Assembly (NCBI RefSeq): GCF_947491795.1
Contig: NZ_CANLKW010000002.1
Coordinates: 50,001-114,000, forward strand
DNA length: 64,000 bases
Origin: an uncultured Roseobacter sp.
Lineage (GTDB): Bacteria > Pseudomonadota > Alphaproteobacteria > Rhodobacterales > Rhodobacteraceae
Direction of reading: 5' to 3'
Part shown: in pieces, positions 46,994 through 55,824 of the stretch
Numbering within the stretch: the stretch's first letter is position 1
Layout: the number at the start of each line of letters is the position of its first letter
Translations under genes and position numbers: made by a program
Notes under the pieces: model-generated
Told to the model about the DNA's origin: nothing
Databases searched by the model: none
What the model saw: only the letters and a program-made list of their open reading frames with translations

Positions 46994-47881
46994 ATGACGA
47001 ATTCCCGCAAGGTCACACTCATCGGCACCGGACTGATGGGGTTTCCCATGTCACAGAACCTCCTGCGCGCAGGTCATGACGTCACCGTCTGGAACCGCAG
47101 CATCGCCCGCGCCGAGCCACTGTCGAGGGACGGTGCGAAGGTCGCCGCGTCTGCATCCGGGGCCGTAGCCGGAGCAGAGTTCATCATCACCATGCTGTCG
47201 GACGGTTTTGCCTCCGGCGCGCTGATCGGCGATCCGGATATGCAGGCGGCGCTGGCGCCCGGAGCGATCTGGATCGATATGTCGTCGGCCAAACCAGAAC
47301 ATGCGCGCGAGCAGGCCGCGCTGCTGACAGGCCTGGGATTTGGCCACCTGGATGCGCCGGTATCAGGCGGAACAAAAGGCGCAGAAGCCGCCAGTCTTGC
47401 CATTATGGTCGGGGGCGATGCAGCAACCTTTGCCGCCGCAAAAGACGTTTTTACTGCGATGGGGCGCCCTGTTCATGTGGGCCCGTCCGGCAGCGGACAG
47501 CTGGCGAAACTTGCCAATCAGACAATTGTTGCGGTCACGATTTCGGCTGTGGCCGAGGCTATGTTGCTGGCTGAACAGGGTGGCGCTGATCCGGCTGCTG
47601 TAAGGGCAGCCCTAAAGGGCGGTTTTGCCGACAGTGTGATCCTGCAGCAGCACGGCGAACGCATGAGCACCCGAAACTTTGATCCCGGCGGCCTGACCAA
47701 ATTTCAGGTCAAGGATCTGAACAACACGCTGGACGAGGCCGCATCACTTGGGCTGTCCCTGCCTGCTACCGAAAACGTCCGCGACAGGTTTCAGCATTTC
47801 ATCGATGCCATGGATGGCGGCGAACGTGACCACTCGGGGCTGTATCTTGAACTGAGAGCGCGAAACGGATTGCCGGTATGA
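46994..47881 (+). CDS. NAD(P)-dependent beta-hydroxyacid dehydrogenase (L-threonate dehydrogenase/tartronate-semialdehyde-reductase-like)
   Basis: A 295-residue enzyme of the 3-hydroxyisobutyrate dehydrogenase family. The nucleotide motif is LIGTGLMGFPMSQNL, substrate-binding DAPVSGGTKGAEAA, catalytic Lys in GQLAKLANQTIVA and late Lys in TKFQVKDLNN. It overlaps the next gene by 4 bases. Pairing with a D-erythronate-dehydrogenase-like gene suggests a threonate/erythronate role, but the rest of that pathway is not here; tartronate semialdehyde reductase is an alternative. Confidence 0.86.
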   Translation: MTNSRKVTLIGTGLMGFPMSQNLLRAGHDVTVWNRSIARAEPLSRDGAKVAASASGAVAGAEFIITMLSDGFASGALIGDPDMQAALAPGAIWIDMSSAKPEHAREQAALLTGLGFGHLDAPVSGGTKGAEAASLAIMVGGDAATFAAAKDVFTAMGRPVHVGPSGSGQLAKLANQTIVAVTISAVAEAMLLAEQGGADPAAVRAALKGGFADSVILQQHGERMSTRNFDPGGLTKFQVKDLNNTLDEAASLGLSLPATENVRDRFQHFIDAMDGGERDHSGLYLELRARNGLPV

Positions 47882-48861
47882 CCAGAGTTCTGATCCTTGG
47901 TGGCGGCGGTATGGTCGGCCAGAAACTCGCGGCACGGCTGATGACCAGCGGTCTGAAAGACGACCCCACGCCGGACATCACGCTTTTTGACATGGGCTTT
48001 CCACCCGGTGGCGTTGCCGGACCTGCGCAGATGACCGGAAATCTGGGGGACCCTGACACAGCCACGCGGCTTGCTGCCCTCAAACCCGATATCATCTTTC
48101 ATCTCGCCGCGATTGTGTCCGGTGAGTCTGAGACCAATTTCGAAAAAGGCTGGGCCATCAACATGATGTCGATGTGGCATCTGCTGGAAGCTCTGCGCCA
48201 CGAACACCTGCGCAGCGCCGGGGCATATGTGCCAAAGATGGTTTTCACCAGTTCGATTGCCGTTTTCGGGGCACCTTACCCCGACCAGATCGGCGATGAA
48301 TTTCTGTCGGCTCCGCAGACGAGCTATGGCGCGCAGAAGGCGATCTGCGAACTGATGGTGACAGATTTCAGTCGTAAGGGCTTTATCGACGGTATGTCCC
48401 TGCGCCTGCCCACGATCTGCGTCCGGCCGGGCAAGGCAAATCTCGCCGCGTCCTCTTTCTTTTCGGGCATTATCCGCGAGCCGCTGAACGGTATGGAGGC
48501 CATTCTGCCCGTGCCTGACACTGTGCGTCACTGGCATGCCTCACCCCGTTCTGCGGCAGGTTTTCTGGTACATGCGGCAGCGCTGGACACTGAACGGCTG
48601 AACGGGCGGCGTGCCCTGAGCCTGCCGGGTGTCAGCTGTACCGTTGCCGAACAGATTGAGGCATTGCGCCGCGCGGCAGGCCAGGGGGCGGTTGATCTGA
48701 TCAGGCCGCAACCTGACGCCGCAGTGATGAAGATCGTGGAAGGCTGGCCGCGTGATTTCAATCCCGAACGTGCAGTGGCTTTGGGCTTCCGCGCGGAAGA
48801 GAGCTTTGACGAGATCGTTCAGGTTTATATCAACGAGGATTTGCCGAACGCCACGGTCTGA
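47878..48861 (+). CDS. denD: D-erythronate dehydrogenase-like NAD-dependent epimerase/dehydratase family protein
   Basis: A 327-residue extended SDR. It has LILGGGGMVGQKLAARL for NAD, HLAAIVSGESETNFEKGWAINM and the catalytic SSIAVFGAP with the SYGAQKAICE motif (Tyr and Lys). The overall pattern fits DenD, which oxidises D-erythronate at C2. It starts inside the previous gene's stop (ATGA). Its last 37 bases overlap the end of the convergent GntR gene. Expected partners (OtnI, OtnK, OtnC) are absent from the window. Confidence 0.82.
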   Translation: MTRVLILGGGGMVGQKLAARLMTSGLKDDPTPDITLFDMGFPPGGVAGPAQMTGNLGDPDTATRLAALKPDIIFHLAAIVSGESETNFEKGWAINMMSMWHLLEALRHEHLRSAGAYVPKMVFTSSIAVFGAPYPDQIGDEFLSAPQTSYGAQKAICELMVTDFSRKGFIDGMSLRLPTICVRPGKANLAASSFFSGIIREPLNGMEAILPVPDTVRHWHASPRSAAGFLVHAAALDTERLNGRRALSLPGVSCTVAEQIEALRRAAGQGAVDLIRPQPDAAVMKIVEGWPRDFNPERAVALGFRAEESFDEIVQVYINEDLPNATV

Positions 48862-49514
48862 TGTTTGCCAGGCAGCGGATGAGTCAGATTGCGCGCCAGA
48901 TGGTCATGTATCCGTTTGCGCACCAGATCCTCATTGCGCTCCAGAGCAGCATCCAGAATCGCCTGATGCTCCGGAATGTTCTCGGCGAAATAGCCATAGT
49001 TGGTTTCCGCCGACACAAGTTGCTGTCGGAACTGCTCGTAAATCACCAGATGAGTGCGAATCAGCAGGGCTGACCCGCAGGCTTCAATAAGTGTCTCGTG
49101 GAACTCCTGCTCGGCGCGGCTCCACAGATTGAGCAGGGGTGAGACGTCCCCCGACGACCGGACCCGCATTTCGATATGGGACAGTTTGTGATGCGCCGCC
49201 GAGAGCCGTGATTCCCACTCGACACCGCCCAGCCGGATGGACAGGCAGGCACCCTCACTCTCCAGCATAATACGCATATGGGTCAGGTCATGCTGACGTT
49301 CGCGTGACTGATAGGGTGACCGGAAACCACGTTGCTCCTGAAAATCGACCAAACCCACCGTCGACAGCCGGAACAGCACCTCGCGAACGGTGCTGGCGGA
49401 GCAGTTGTAATCTGAGCGTAGCTTTTCAGCGCGCAGTTTGGTACCGTAGCCGAACTCACCGGTGATCAGCCTGTGACGCATATCGTCAAAAATATCTGCG
49501 TCCTGCGTACCCAT
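48825..49514 (-). CDS. GntR family regulator with FCD-type ligand domain
   Basis: 229 residues. The winged helix-turn-helix lies at about 10-75 (RLITGEFGYGTKLRAEKLRSDYNCSASTVREVLFRL). The all-helical FCD effector domain follows, with metal/ligand residues in HYEFHE-like positions (RAEQEFHETLIEACGS, ...EHQAILDAALER). FCD regulators usually sense organic or sugar acids and repress nearby operons. It is divergent from the TRAP operon, with a 187-bp palindrome-containing gap, so it probably controls that operon and itself. Its 3' end overlaps denD by 37 bp on the opposite strand. Confidence 0.9.
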   Translation of the reverse strand: MGTQDADIFDDMRHRLITGEFGYGTKLRAEKLRSDYNCSASTVREVLFRLSTVGLVDFQEQRGFRSPYQSRERQHDLTHMRIMLESEGACLSIRLGGVEWESRLSAAHHKLSHIEMRVRSSGDVSPLLNLWSRAEQEFHETLIEACGSALLIRTHLVIYEQFRQQLVSAETNYGYFAENIPEHQAILDAALERNEDLVRKRIHDHLARNLTHPLPGKHQTVAFGKSSLI

Positions 49515-49533
49515 TTAGACCCTCCCATGCCCT

Positions 49534-49608
49534 TTTTGTGTACGTCCAAAAACACGAAATTCAAACCAAATATCAAAATTGGTGCAAAATAAAATTTTTC
49601 TTGCGCCA
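49534..49608. promoter_or_regulatory. Candidate GntR operators and promoters between gntR and the TRAP operon
   Basis: Two imperfect inverted repeats lie in this AT-rich gap: TTTTGTGT (49534-49541) with ACACGAAA (49552-49559), and TGGTGCAA (49580-49587) with TTGCGCCA (49601-49608), one mismatch each. A smaller ACCAA/TTGGT pair (49565-49569/49579-49583) overlaps the second. These are plausible operators for the adjacent regulator. Confidence 0.45.
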
Positions 49609-49701
49609 TGCACCCGGGACGTCCTAACGTTTCTCCAGCGTAATCAAACAGGGGCATCTGCACCTTTAAACAAAAGTGCGCTCAACGTCTGGGAGGACAA
49701 A

Positions 49702-50721
49702 ATGAAAATCATCACAAAGGCGGCTTCAGCAGCCGTTATAGCAGCGCTGGCTGCAACAACTGCGATGGCCGACGGCCATGCAACCAATCTGCGCATTCAG
49801 ACGCACTATGCGCCTGAGACCGTATCCGGCAAACTGGCCGCGCAGTACATCGACGACATTCAGACAATGTCCAACGGCGAAATCACGGTCGAGATGTTCT
49901 ACTCGTCCTCCGTCGTTAAATCGGTGGAAACGTTCGATGCTGCTTCCACAGGTATTCTCGACTGCGACATGACAGGCGGCGGCTACCAGACCGGCAAGAA
50001 CTCGGCGTTCCAGTTCGTTGGTGACATCATGGGCGGCTATGACACGCCTTATCAGCAGCTGAGCTGGCTGTATTTCGGTGGTGGCCGCGAAGCTGCTGCA
50101 CCGCTTTACAACAAATACGGTATGGAGCTGATCGGCTGGTGGGTCTACGGCCAGGAGAGCTTTGCCTCGTCCAAGCCAATCGCCAAGGTTGAAGACTTCA
50201 AAGACTGGAAATTCCGTTCGCCCCCCGGCATGGAAACCAAGATCTTTGAGAAACTCGGTGCCTCGCCCATCGTGATGGACTTCACCGAAATCTTCACCGC
50301 TCTGGAAACAGGCATCATCGACGGTGCGGACGCATCCGGTCTCGCAAACAACGTGGGCCTGGGTCTCTATGACATCGTCAAATATGCCAACTTCCCCGGC
50401 TTCCATTCCATGCCGTCTGACCACCTGGCGTGCAACAAGGCCGTATTCGACGCGATGCCTGCACACCACCAGACCATCATGAAAGTCGCCATGGAAGCGC
50501 TGGCACTGCGCACTGCTCTGACGTTCGAGAAGAAAAACGCAGAAGCGGCCGCACAGCTGCGCGCAGACGGTGTGACACTGTCCCAGTGGGCACCTGAAGA
50601 ACTGGCAAAATTCCGTGCAGCAGCCCAGGCCACATGGCCCGAGTTCGCCGATACGCCGGAAGCCAAAGCGCTGGTAGAAAGCCACCTGGCCTACCTCGAG
50701 CAACTCGGCCTCAAGCAATAA
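49702..50721 (+). CDS. dctP: TRAP transporter periplasmic solute-binding protein (DctP family)
   Basis: A 339-residue exported protein; the ATG at 49702 has a perfect GGGAGGAC site and a signal peptide (KAASAAVIAALAATTAMADG). DctP-fold features include IQTHYAPETVSGKLAAQYIDD, the Arg contact to a carboxylate in DWKFRSPPGMETKIF, and ALETGIIDGADASGLANN. TRAP binding proteins generally take organic acids, including uronates and aldonates, which fits the downstream enzymes. A strong hairpin with T-run follows, so the gene is likely made in excess over the permease genes. Confidence 0.94.
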   Translation: MKIITKAASAAVIAALAATTAMADGHATNLRIQTHYAPETVSGKLAAQYIDDIQTMSNGEITVEMFYSSSVVKSVETFDAASTGILDCDMTGGGYQTGKNSAFQFVGDIMGGYDTPYQQLSWLYFGGGREAAAPLYNKYGMELIGWWVYGQESFASSKPIAKVEDFKDWKFRSPPGMETKIFEKLGASPIVMDFTEIFTALETGIIDGADASGLANNVGLGLYDIVKYANFPGFHSMPSDHLACNKAVFDAMPAHHQTIMKVAMEALALRTALTFEKKNAEAAAQLRADGVTLSQWAPEELAKFRAAAQATWPEFADTPEAKALVESHLAYLEQLGLKQ

Positions 50722-50735
50722 GCTGAGCTGAAACC

Positions 50736-50766
50736 AGACCCCGCCTGCTCCAGGCGGGGTCTTTTT
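50736..50766 (+). terminator. Strong intrinsic terminator/attenuator between dctP and dctQ
   Basis: A perfect 12-bp stem (AGACCCCGCCTG / CAGGCGGGGTCT) with a 3-base loop and a run of five T, 14 bases after dctP. Partial read-through would set the ratio of binding protein to permease. Confidence 0.9.
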
Positions 50767-50790
50767 GTCTCCGGTCAGGACAACAAAAAT

Positions 50791-51720
50791 ATGACCGGTC
50801 TGTTGGGGGATATCATGCAGGAAAAATCCGGAAGCCTTATCGAATGGCTTGTACCACTCGCCTTTATTCTCTGTGCGGGATGGCTGACCTGGCACATTCC
50901 TGCCTTTACCCTGTCCTGGGTGCCGCCCACAGACCCATCGCAATATGACAAACTGAGTGCACTGTTCGAGCGGGTTGATGTCACGCCCGGTCTGGCCGGC
51001 CTTTTTGGTGGCTACGCAGATGCTGTGGACTGGGCAGCTCTTGTACTGCTGCCGGTTTTCGGTGTGATCGGTGTGCGCACGGTACGCCGCGCGCCCATGG
51101 AATTCGAAAGCTGGAAGCCGCTGGATCGGCTGGCTGTGTTCATCGGCCGGCTGACAATGATGCTGATCGTTCTGCTTTGCTCGGTCATGATCTACGAGGT
51201 CATCCTGCGGTATGTCTTTGAGGCACCGACCCTGTGGGCCAACGAGCTGTCGCTCTGGCTGGCTGGCTTCGTCTTTCTGTGCGCAGGTCTTTATGCCATG
51301 CAACAGCGCAGCCACATCCGCATCTTTCTGCTCTACGACATGCTGCCGCGCACGCTGCAGCGCGTCTGCGACTGCATCTCCACGCTGCTCATCGTGACCT
51401 TTGCCTTCTTTCTGGTCTACGGCGGTTACGGCGAGGCGTTTGACAAATTCTACCGCTGGGAAACCTTTGGCACGGCGTTTGATCCGCCAATCCCCGCAAC
51501 ACTGAAACCGATGGTTCTACTGGTAATCGTTCTTGTTGCCTTTCAGGCCGTGGTGAACCTGATTTCTGACTGGAACGCCGAACCGGTTATCCATTCGGCC
51601 GCAGATGACATCGACCAGGACGAGCTGGAACGCCTTAAAGCTGCGGTTGGCAGCGATGGCACCAGCGATCTGGACGTAACGCGCGGCGCCATTCAACAGA
51701 CGACACCGGGGAAAAACTGA
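50791..51720 (+). CDS. dctQ: TRAP transporter small permease DctQ, enlarged form
   Basis: 309 residues, well above the usual 160-200 of DctQ. Residues 1-95 form an extension with two extra hydrophobic segments (LIEWLVPLAFILCAGWLTWHI and WAALVLLPVFGVIGV) around a soluble loop. The canonical four-helix DctQ part follows (VMIYEVILRYVFEAPTLWANELSLWLAG). A hydrophilic acidic tail ends the protein. The start at 50791 is tentative; an ATG at 50815 has a closer GGGGGA site. The stop overlaps the dctM start. Confidence 0.87.
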   Translation: MTGLLGDIMQEKSGSLIEWLVPLAFILCAGWLTWHIPAFTLSWVPPTDPSQYDKLSALFERVDVTPGLAGLFGGYADAVDWAALVLLPVFGVIGVRTVRRAPMEFESWKPLDRLAVFIGRLTMMLIVLLCSVMIYEVILRYVFEAPTLWANELSLWLAGFVFLCAGLYAMQQRSHIRIFLLYDMLPRTLQRVCDCISTLLIVTFAFFLVYGGYGEAFDKFYRWETFGTAFDPPIPATLKPMVLLVIVLVAFQAVVNLISDWNAEPVIHSAADDIDQDELERLKAAVGSDGTSDLDVTRGAIQQTTPGKN

Positions 51721-53342
51721 TGGATATCGGAACGATCTCACTGGTCCTCATGCTGGGCCTTGTTCTGCTGCTTGCCATCGGGATGCCGCTGGGCTTTGCC
51801 TCGGCCATTCTCGCCGTGCTGGTGCTTGTTATGAAATTCGAACCAGCGCTCCTGATGGACCCGCTGAGCTTCGGGGATGGTATTCTGACAGGCAGACCCG
51901 GATCAGGGCCCCTGAACATTCTCGCGCAGAAGATATACGGGCTTTTGACGGATTATGTTCTCATATCCATCCCGCTGTTCATCTTTATGGCAGCGCTGCT
52001 GGAACGGTCGGGCATTGCCAAGGATATGTATTCCTCACTGAACATCTGGCTGAACCGCACCCGCGGCGGTATTGCAATCGTGACCTCGATCATGGCCGTT
52101 ATCATGGCCGCGATGTCCGGGATCATCGGCGGAGAGGTTGTTCTGCTGGGCCTGATCGCTCTGCCACAGATGCTGCGCCTGGGCTATAATCAGAACCTTG
52201 CCATCGGGACGATCTGTGCCTCGGGTTCGCTGGGCACGATGATCCCACCATCCATCGTTCTGATCATTTATGGCCTGATCACGGAAACCTCGATCAAGGC
52301 GCTGTTTACGGCCTCTTTCCTGCCAGGTTTCATGCTGGCGAGTTTCATCATCATCTACATCATCATCCGGACGCAGCTGCGCCCCAGCGACGCACCCCTG
52401 CCCGAACCGGTAGAAGGTGAGCCGCGCGGTTTTGAAAAGTTCAAACTCTTCATCGCGTTTCTGTCGGTACTGGTGGCAGGGTTTTCCACCGTGCTCTTCC
52501 TGCGCGCGCTGTTCTTTGAACTGTCCGGCCAGAATGCGTCGAACACCGCTGCGGCCTTTGCTTATGGCACGGCCGACTACCTGCCCTGGTTCGGCGGCGC
52601 GCTGGTGATCTCCTTTGTGCTCATGTTCGGCGTTCTGGGCCGTGCCGCGACGGCCACCGGCTGGTCAATGGGCAAAGGCCTGGTGCCCCCTATCGTGGTG
52701 ATCGGGGTCGTGATGGGCTCGATCTATGGCGGCATCACGGGCATTACCGAGGCCGCAGGCATGGGCGCGCTGGCGGTTCTGGTCATCGCCATCCTGCGTG
52801 GCGAGGGATCATTTGATCTGGTGTGGGACAGCCTGATGCGGACCCTGAAATCCACCGGGACGATCATCTGGGTGACCATTGGTGCGGCCGCACTCGCGGG
52901 TGCCTATACCATTGCCGGTGGTCCGACCTATGTTGCCGATTTCATCGTCGGCTCGGACCTGCCAACCATGGGGATCATCCTGGCGATGATGCTGATCCTG
53001 CTCTTTATGGGTGCCTTCATGGACTGGGTCGGCATTGTTCTGCTGATCATTCCGGTGTTTCTGCCCATTGTGCAGCGTCTGCCGATTGAGGAGATAGGTG
53101 TCTTTGGCGAGTTGAACCCGCGCCATGTGGCGATCTGGTTCGGCGTGGTCTTCTGCATGAACATGCAGGTCAGCTTTCTCAGCCCGCCCTTTGGCCCCGC
53201 GGCCTTCTACCTCAAGTCTGTAGCGCCGCCGCACATCAGCCTGACCGACATCTTCAAAGGCTTCCTGCCCTTTATCGGCATTCAGCTCTGCGCTCTGTCT
53301 GTGTTGCTGATCTGGCCGCCGATCGTATCTGTCCTGCTCTGA
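51720..53342 (+). CDS. dctM: TRAP transporter large permease DctM, enlarged form
   Basis: 540 residues against a usual 425-435. Conserved DctM helices include LLAIGMPLGFASAILAVLVL, GIAIVTSIMAVIMAAMSGIIGGEVVLLG and ASGSLGTMIPPSIVLIIYG. Extra sequence of about 100 residues sits near the middle (after the TQLRPSDAPLP loop), containing two additional helices. Enlarged DctQ and DctM occurring together suggest that they co-evolved as a distinct TRAP subfamily. It translocates the ligand using a sodium gradient, in the inner membrane. Confidence 0.92.
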   Translation: MDIGTISLVLMLGLVLLLAIGMPLGFASAILAVLVLVMKFEPALLMDPLSFGDGILTGRPGSGPLNILAQKIYGLLTDYVLISIPLFIFMAALLERSGIAKDMYSSLNIWLNRTRGGIAIVTSIMAVIMAAMSGIIGGEVVLLGLIALPQMLRLGYNQNLAIGTICASGSLGTMIPPSIVLIIYGLITETSIKALFTASFLPGFMLASFIIIYIIIRTQLRPSDAPLPEPVEGEPRGFEKFKLFIAFLSVLVAGFSTVLFLRALFFELSGQNASNTAAAFAYGTADYLPWFGGALVISFVLMFGVLGRAATATGWSMGKGLVPPIVVIGVVMGSIYGGITGITEAAGMGALAVLVIAILRGEGSFDLVWDSLMRTLKSTGTIIWVTIGAAALAGAYTIAGGPTYVADFIVGSDLPTMGIILAMMLILLFMGAFMDWVGIVLLIIPVFLPIVQRLPIEEIGVFGELNPRHVAIWFGVVFCMNMQVSFLSPPFGPAAFYLKSVAPPHISLTDIFKGFLPFIGIQLCALSVLLIWPPIVSVLL

Positions 53343-53357
53343 TTTCCGAGGCACGGG

Positions 53358-54305
53358 ATGCTGACAACAGATCAGATAAACAGCTTTCGGACAGACGGAT
53401 ATCTGGTCGTGCCAGACGTCGTGCCCGCAGTCACCCTGGAGGCGGTGCGAGAGGAATATGCGAAGCTGATGGATCGCCTGTACCAGGGCTGGTTCGAAGC
53501 CGGGAAAGTCGAAAAACCAGGCTGTGGCATGACTTTCTGGGACAAGCTGCAAACGGCATATGACGCCGGGCTTGACTGGTTTCAGCCGATGGACATCAGC
53601 CTGCCGGGCGACACCATCACCGAAAACACGCCCATGCATTTCGGACCGGGTGTTTTCGATCTGCTGCGCTGCGAGGATATTCTGGACATAGTGCAGGCAC
53701 TCATTGGTCCCGAAATCACTTCCAACCCGATCCAGCACGTACGCATCAAACCGCCCGCAAAAACGCTGAAAGGGGATGAAGTCCGCGCGCACATAACTGC
53801 GACTGACTGGCACCAGGACCGGGGCGTGGGGCTGGAAGAAGCCGACGGCACGGACATGATCACTGTCTGGATTGCCATGACGGATGCAACGCCTGAAAAC
53901 GGATGCCTGCAGGTGATCCCCGGCCAGCACCGCGAGATGCTGCCGCACTGCCCCAAAACCCAGACGGCCATAGCCGACGGGTTCGTTGACGCGGCACAGG
54001 CGGTCCCGTTGCCCGTTGGGGCTGGCGGCATTGTGTTGTTCCACCCGCTGACGCCCCATTCTTCCCGCGTGAATGTCACGAATGGTTTCAGGTGGTCGTT
54101 TGATATTCGCTACAATGTGACCGGGCAGCCAACGGGCCGGGCACATTTCCCCGATTTTGTGGCGCGCAGCCATGCTGCACCAGAAACGATGCTGACAGAC
54201 TGGCGCCGGTGGCAGATAATGTGGGAAGATGCGCGCACGCGCCTGGCAACCCAACAACATATACCTATCCACCGCTGGCAAAGCGACGCGCCGTTCTGCG
54301 CGTAA
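53358..54305 (+). CDS. Phytanoyl-CoA dioxygenase family protein, first of two
   Basis: A 315-residue Fe(II)/2-oxoglutarate oxygenase. The iron triad is His152 and Asp154 in DWHQDRG plus His234 in HPLTPHSSRVN, with Arg245 as the likely 2-oxoglutarate contact. Bacterial members hydroxylate small molecules as well as acyl-CoAs. It lies 15 bases after dctM in the catabolic operon, between transporter and dehydratase genes, so oxidative processing of the imported compound (hydroxylation or removal of an alkyl group) is a reasonable inference. Substrate unknown. Confidence 0.88.
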   Translation: MLTTDQINSFRTDGYLVVPDVVPAVTLEAVREEYAKLMDRLYQGWFEAGKVEKPGCGMTFWDKLQTAYDAGLDWFQPMDISLPGDTITENTPMHFGPGVFDLLRCEDILDIVQALIGPEITSNPIQHVRIKPPAKTLKGDEVRAHITATDWHQDRGVGLEEADGTDMITVWIAMTDATPENGCLQVIPGQHREMLPHCPKTQTAIADGFVDAAQAVPLPVGAGGIVLFHPLTPHSSRVNVTNGFRWSFDIRYNVTGQPTGRAHFPDFVARSHAAPETMLTDWRRWQIMWEDARTRLATQQHIPIHRWQSDAPFCA

Positions 54306-54315
54306 AGGAGACCAC

Positions 54316-55824
54316 ATGGACACCGTTCGTCTTGATCCGTCCGACAATGTCGTGACTGCGACCCGCGCGCTGGAAGCAGGCGTTTCGCTCGGGGATGTCA
54401 CAACCCGGGCGCTGATCCCCTCCGGGCACAAGATCGCCGCCCGCGATATTCCGGGCGGTGAACCCATCCGCAAATACGCCCAGATCATCGGCTATGCTGC
54501 GGGCGACATCGCGGCTGGTGATCATGTGCACACACAGAACGTAGAATTCCGCAATACGCAGGCCGACTACGAATTCTCTACTGACCTGCGCCCGGTGACG
54601 CCTGTGGCAGAAAACGCGCGCGACACATTTATGGGCTACCAGCGGGCCAGCGGTGCTGTGGGCACGCGCAATTACATCGCGATTGTCACTTCGGTGAACT
54701 GTTCGGCCACCGCCGCGCGCCAGATTGCGGCCCATTTCACGCCCGGGCGGCTGGCGGACTATCCGAATGTCGATGGCGTCGTGGCCTTTGTGCATGGCAC
54801 CGGCTGCGGGATGGCTGACAGCGGTGACGGGTTCGAGGCCCTGCAGCGCGTGATGTGGGGCTATGCGCGCCACCCCAATCATGCTGCGGTGCTGATGGTT
54901 GGTCTGGGCTGCGAGATGAACCAGATCGACTGGCTGCTCGAAGCCTACGGGCTGGAACAGGGCCCGACCTTTCAGGTGATGAATATCCAGTCCGTGGCCG
55001 GTCTGCGACGCACGGTCGAGATGGGCATCCAGAAGATCGAAGCCATGCTGCCCATTGCCAATGAGGCAACACGAACCCCCTGCCCGGCATCCGAGCTGAA
55101 AGTCGCCTTGCAGTGCGGCGGATCCGACGCCTGGTCCGGAATCACCGCAAACCCGGCCCTGGGGTATGCCTGCGACCTGCTCGCGGCACAGGGCGGCACT
55201 GGTGTTCTGGCCGAAACGCCCGAGATTTACGGCGCCGAGCATCTTCTGACACGGCGGGCGACGGATCGTGCAACGGGCGACCGGCTGATCGGGCTGATCC
55301 GCTGGTGGGAAGATTACACAGCCCGCAACAAGGGTTCGATGGACAACAACCCGTCGCCCGGCAACAAAAAGGGTGGCCTGACCACCATCCTGGAAAAATC
55401 GCTGGGAGCCGCGGCCAAAGGTGGAACATCCCCGCTGATGGGTGTCTACAAATACGCCGAACCGGTAACCGCGCGCGGCTTCACCTTTATGGACAGCCCC
55501 GGATACGATCCGGCGTCGGTCACAGGCCAGATCGCCGGGGGCTGTAATCTCGTTTGCTTTACCACCGGACGCGGCTCGGCCTTTGGCTCCAAACCCAGCC
55601 CCACGATCAAAGTGGCTACCAATTCGGCTATGGCAAAACGCATGCACGAAGATATGGACGTGGATGCCGGAACCATTCTGACCGAAGGCGTCAGCGTCGA
55701 GGAAAAAGGTCGTGAGATCTATGACATGTTCCTGCGGGTGGCCTCTGGCGAAGCCAGCAAGTCCGAGGCCCAGGGGCTGGGGGACTTTGAATTTGTCCCG
55801 TGGCAGATCGGAGCGGTGATGTGA
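54316..55824 (+). CDS. uxaA: Altronate dehydratase family protein (UxaA/GarD type)
   Basis: 502 residues from the ATG at 54316 (AAAGGAG site). The N-terminal SAF-like domain (VRLDPSDNVVTATRAL...IPSGHKIAARDIPGGEPIRKY) is followed by the large dehydratase domain with FVHGTGCGM, VGLGCEMNQID, LQCGGSDAWSGITANPALG and GGCNLVCFTTGRGS. UxaA converts D-altronate to 2-keto-3-deoxygluconate; GarD acts on galactarate. With KDG kinase and mannonate dehydratase in the same operon, an altronate-type hexonate is favoured. Confidence 0.91.
   Translation: MDTVRLDPSDNVVTATRALEAGVSLGDVTTRALIPSGHKIAARDIPGGEPIRKYAQIIGYAAGDIAAGDHVHTQNVEFRNTQADYEFSTDLRPVTPVAENARDTFMGYQRASGAVGTRNYIAIVTSVNCSATAARQIAAHFTPGRLADYPNVDGVVAFVHGTGCGMADSGDGFEALQRVMWGYARHPNHAAVLMVGLGCEMNQIDWLLEAYGLEQGPTFQVMNIQSVAGLRRTVEMGIQKIEAMLPIANEATRTPCPASELKVALQCGGSDAWSGITANPALGYACDLLAAQGGTGVLAETPEIYGAEHLLTRRATDRATGDRLIGLIRWWEDYTARNKGSMDNNPSPGNKKGGLTTILEKSLGAAAKGGTSPLMGVYKYAEPVTARGFTFMDSPGYDPASVTGQIAGGCNLVCFTTGRGSAFGSKPSPTIKVATNSAMAKRMHEDMDVDAGTILTEGVSVEEKGREIYDMFLRVASGEASKSEAQGLGDFEFVPWQIGAVM

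Noticed and set aside
52809..54488. 559-codon minus-strand frame across dctM and the first dioxygenase
   Set aside because: Spans two well-supported plus-strand genes and their junction. It has no ribosome site and no motifs.
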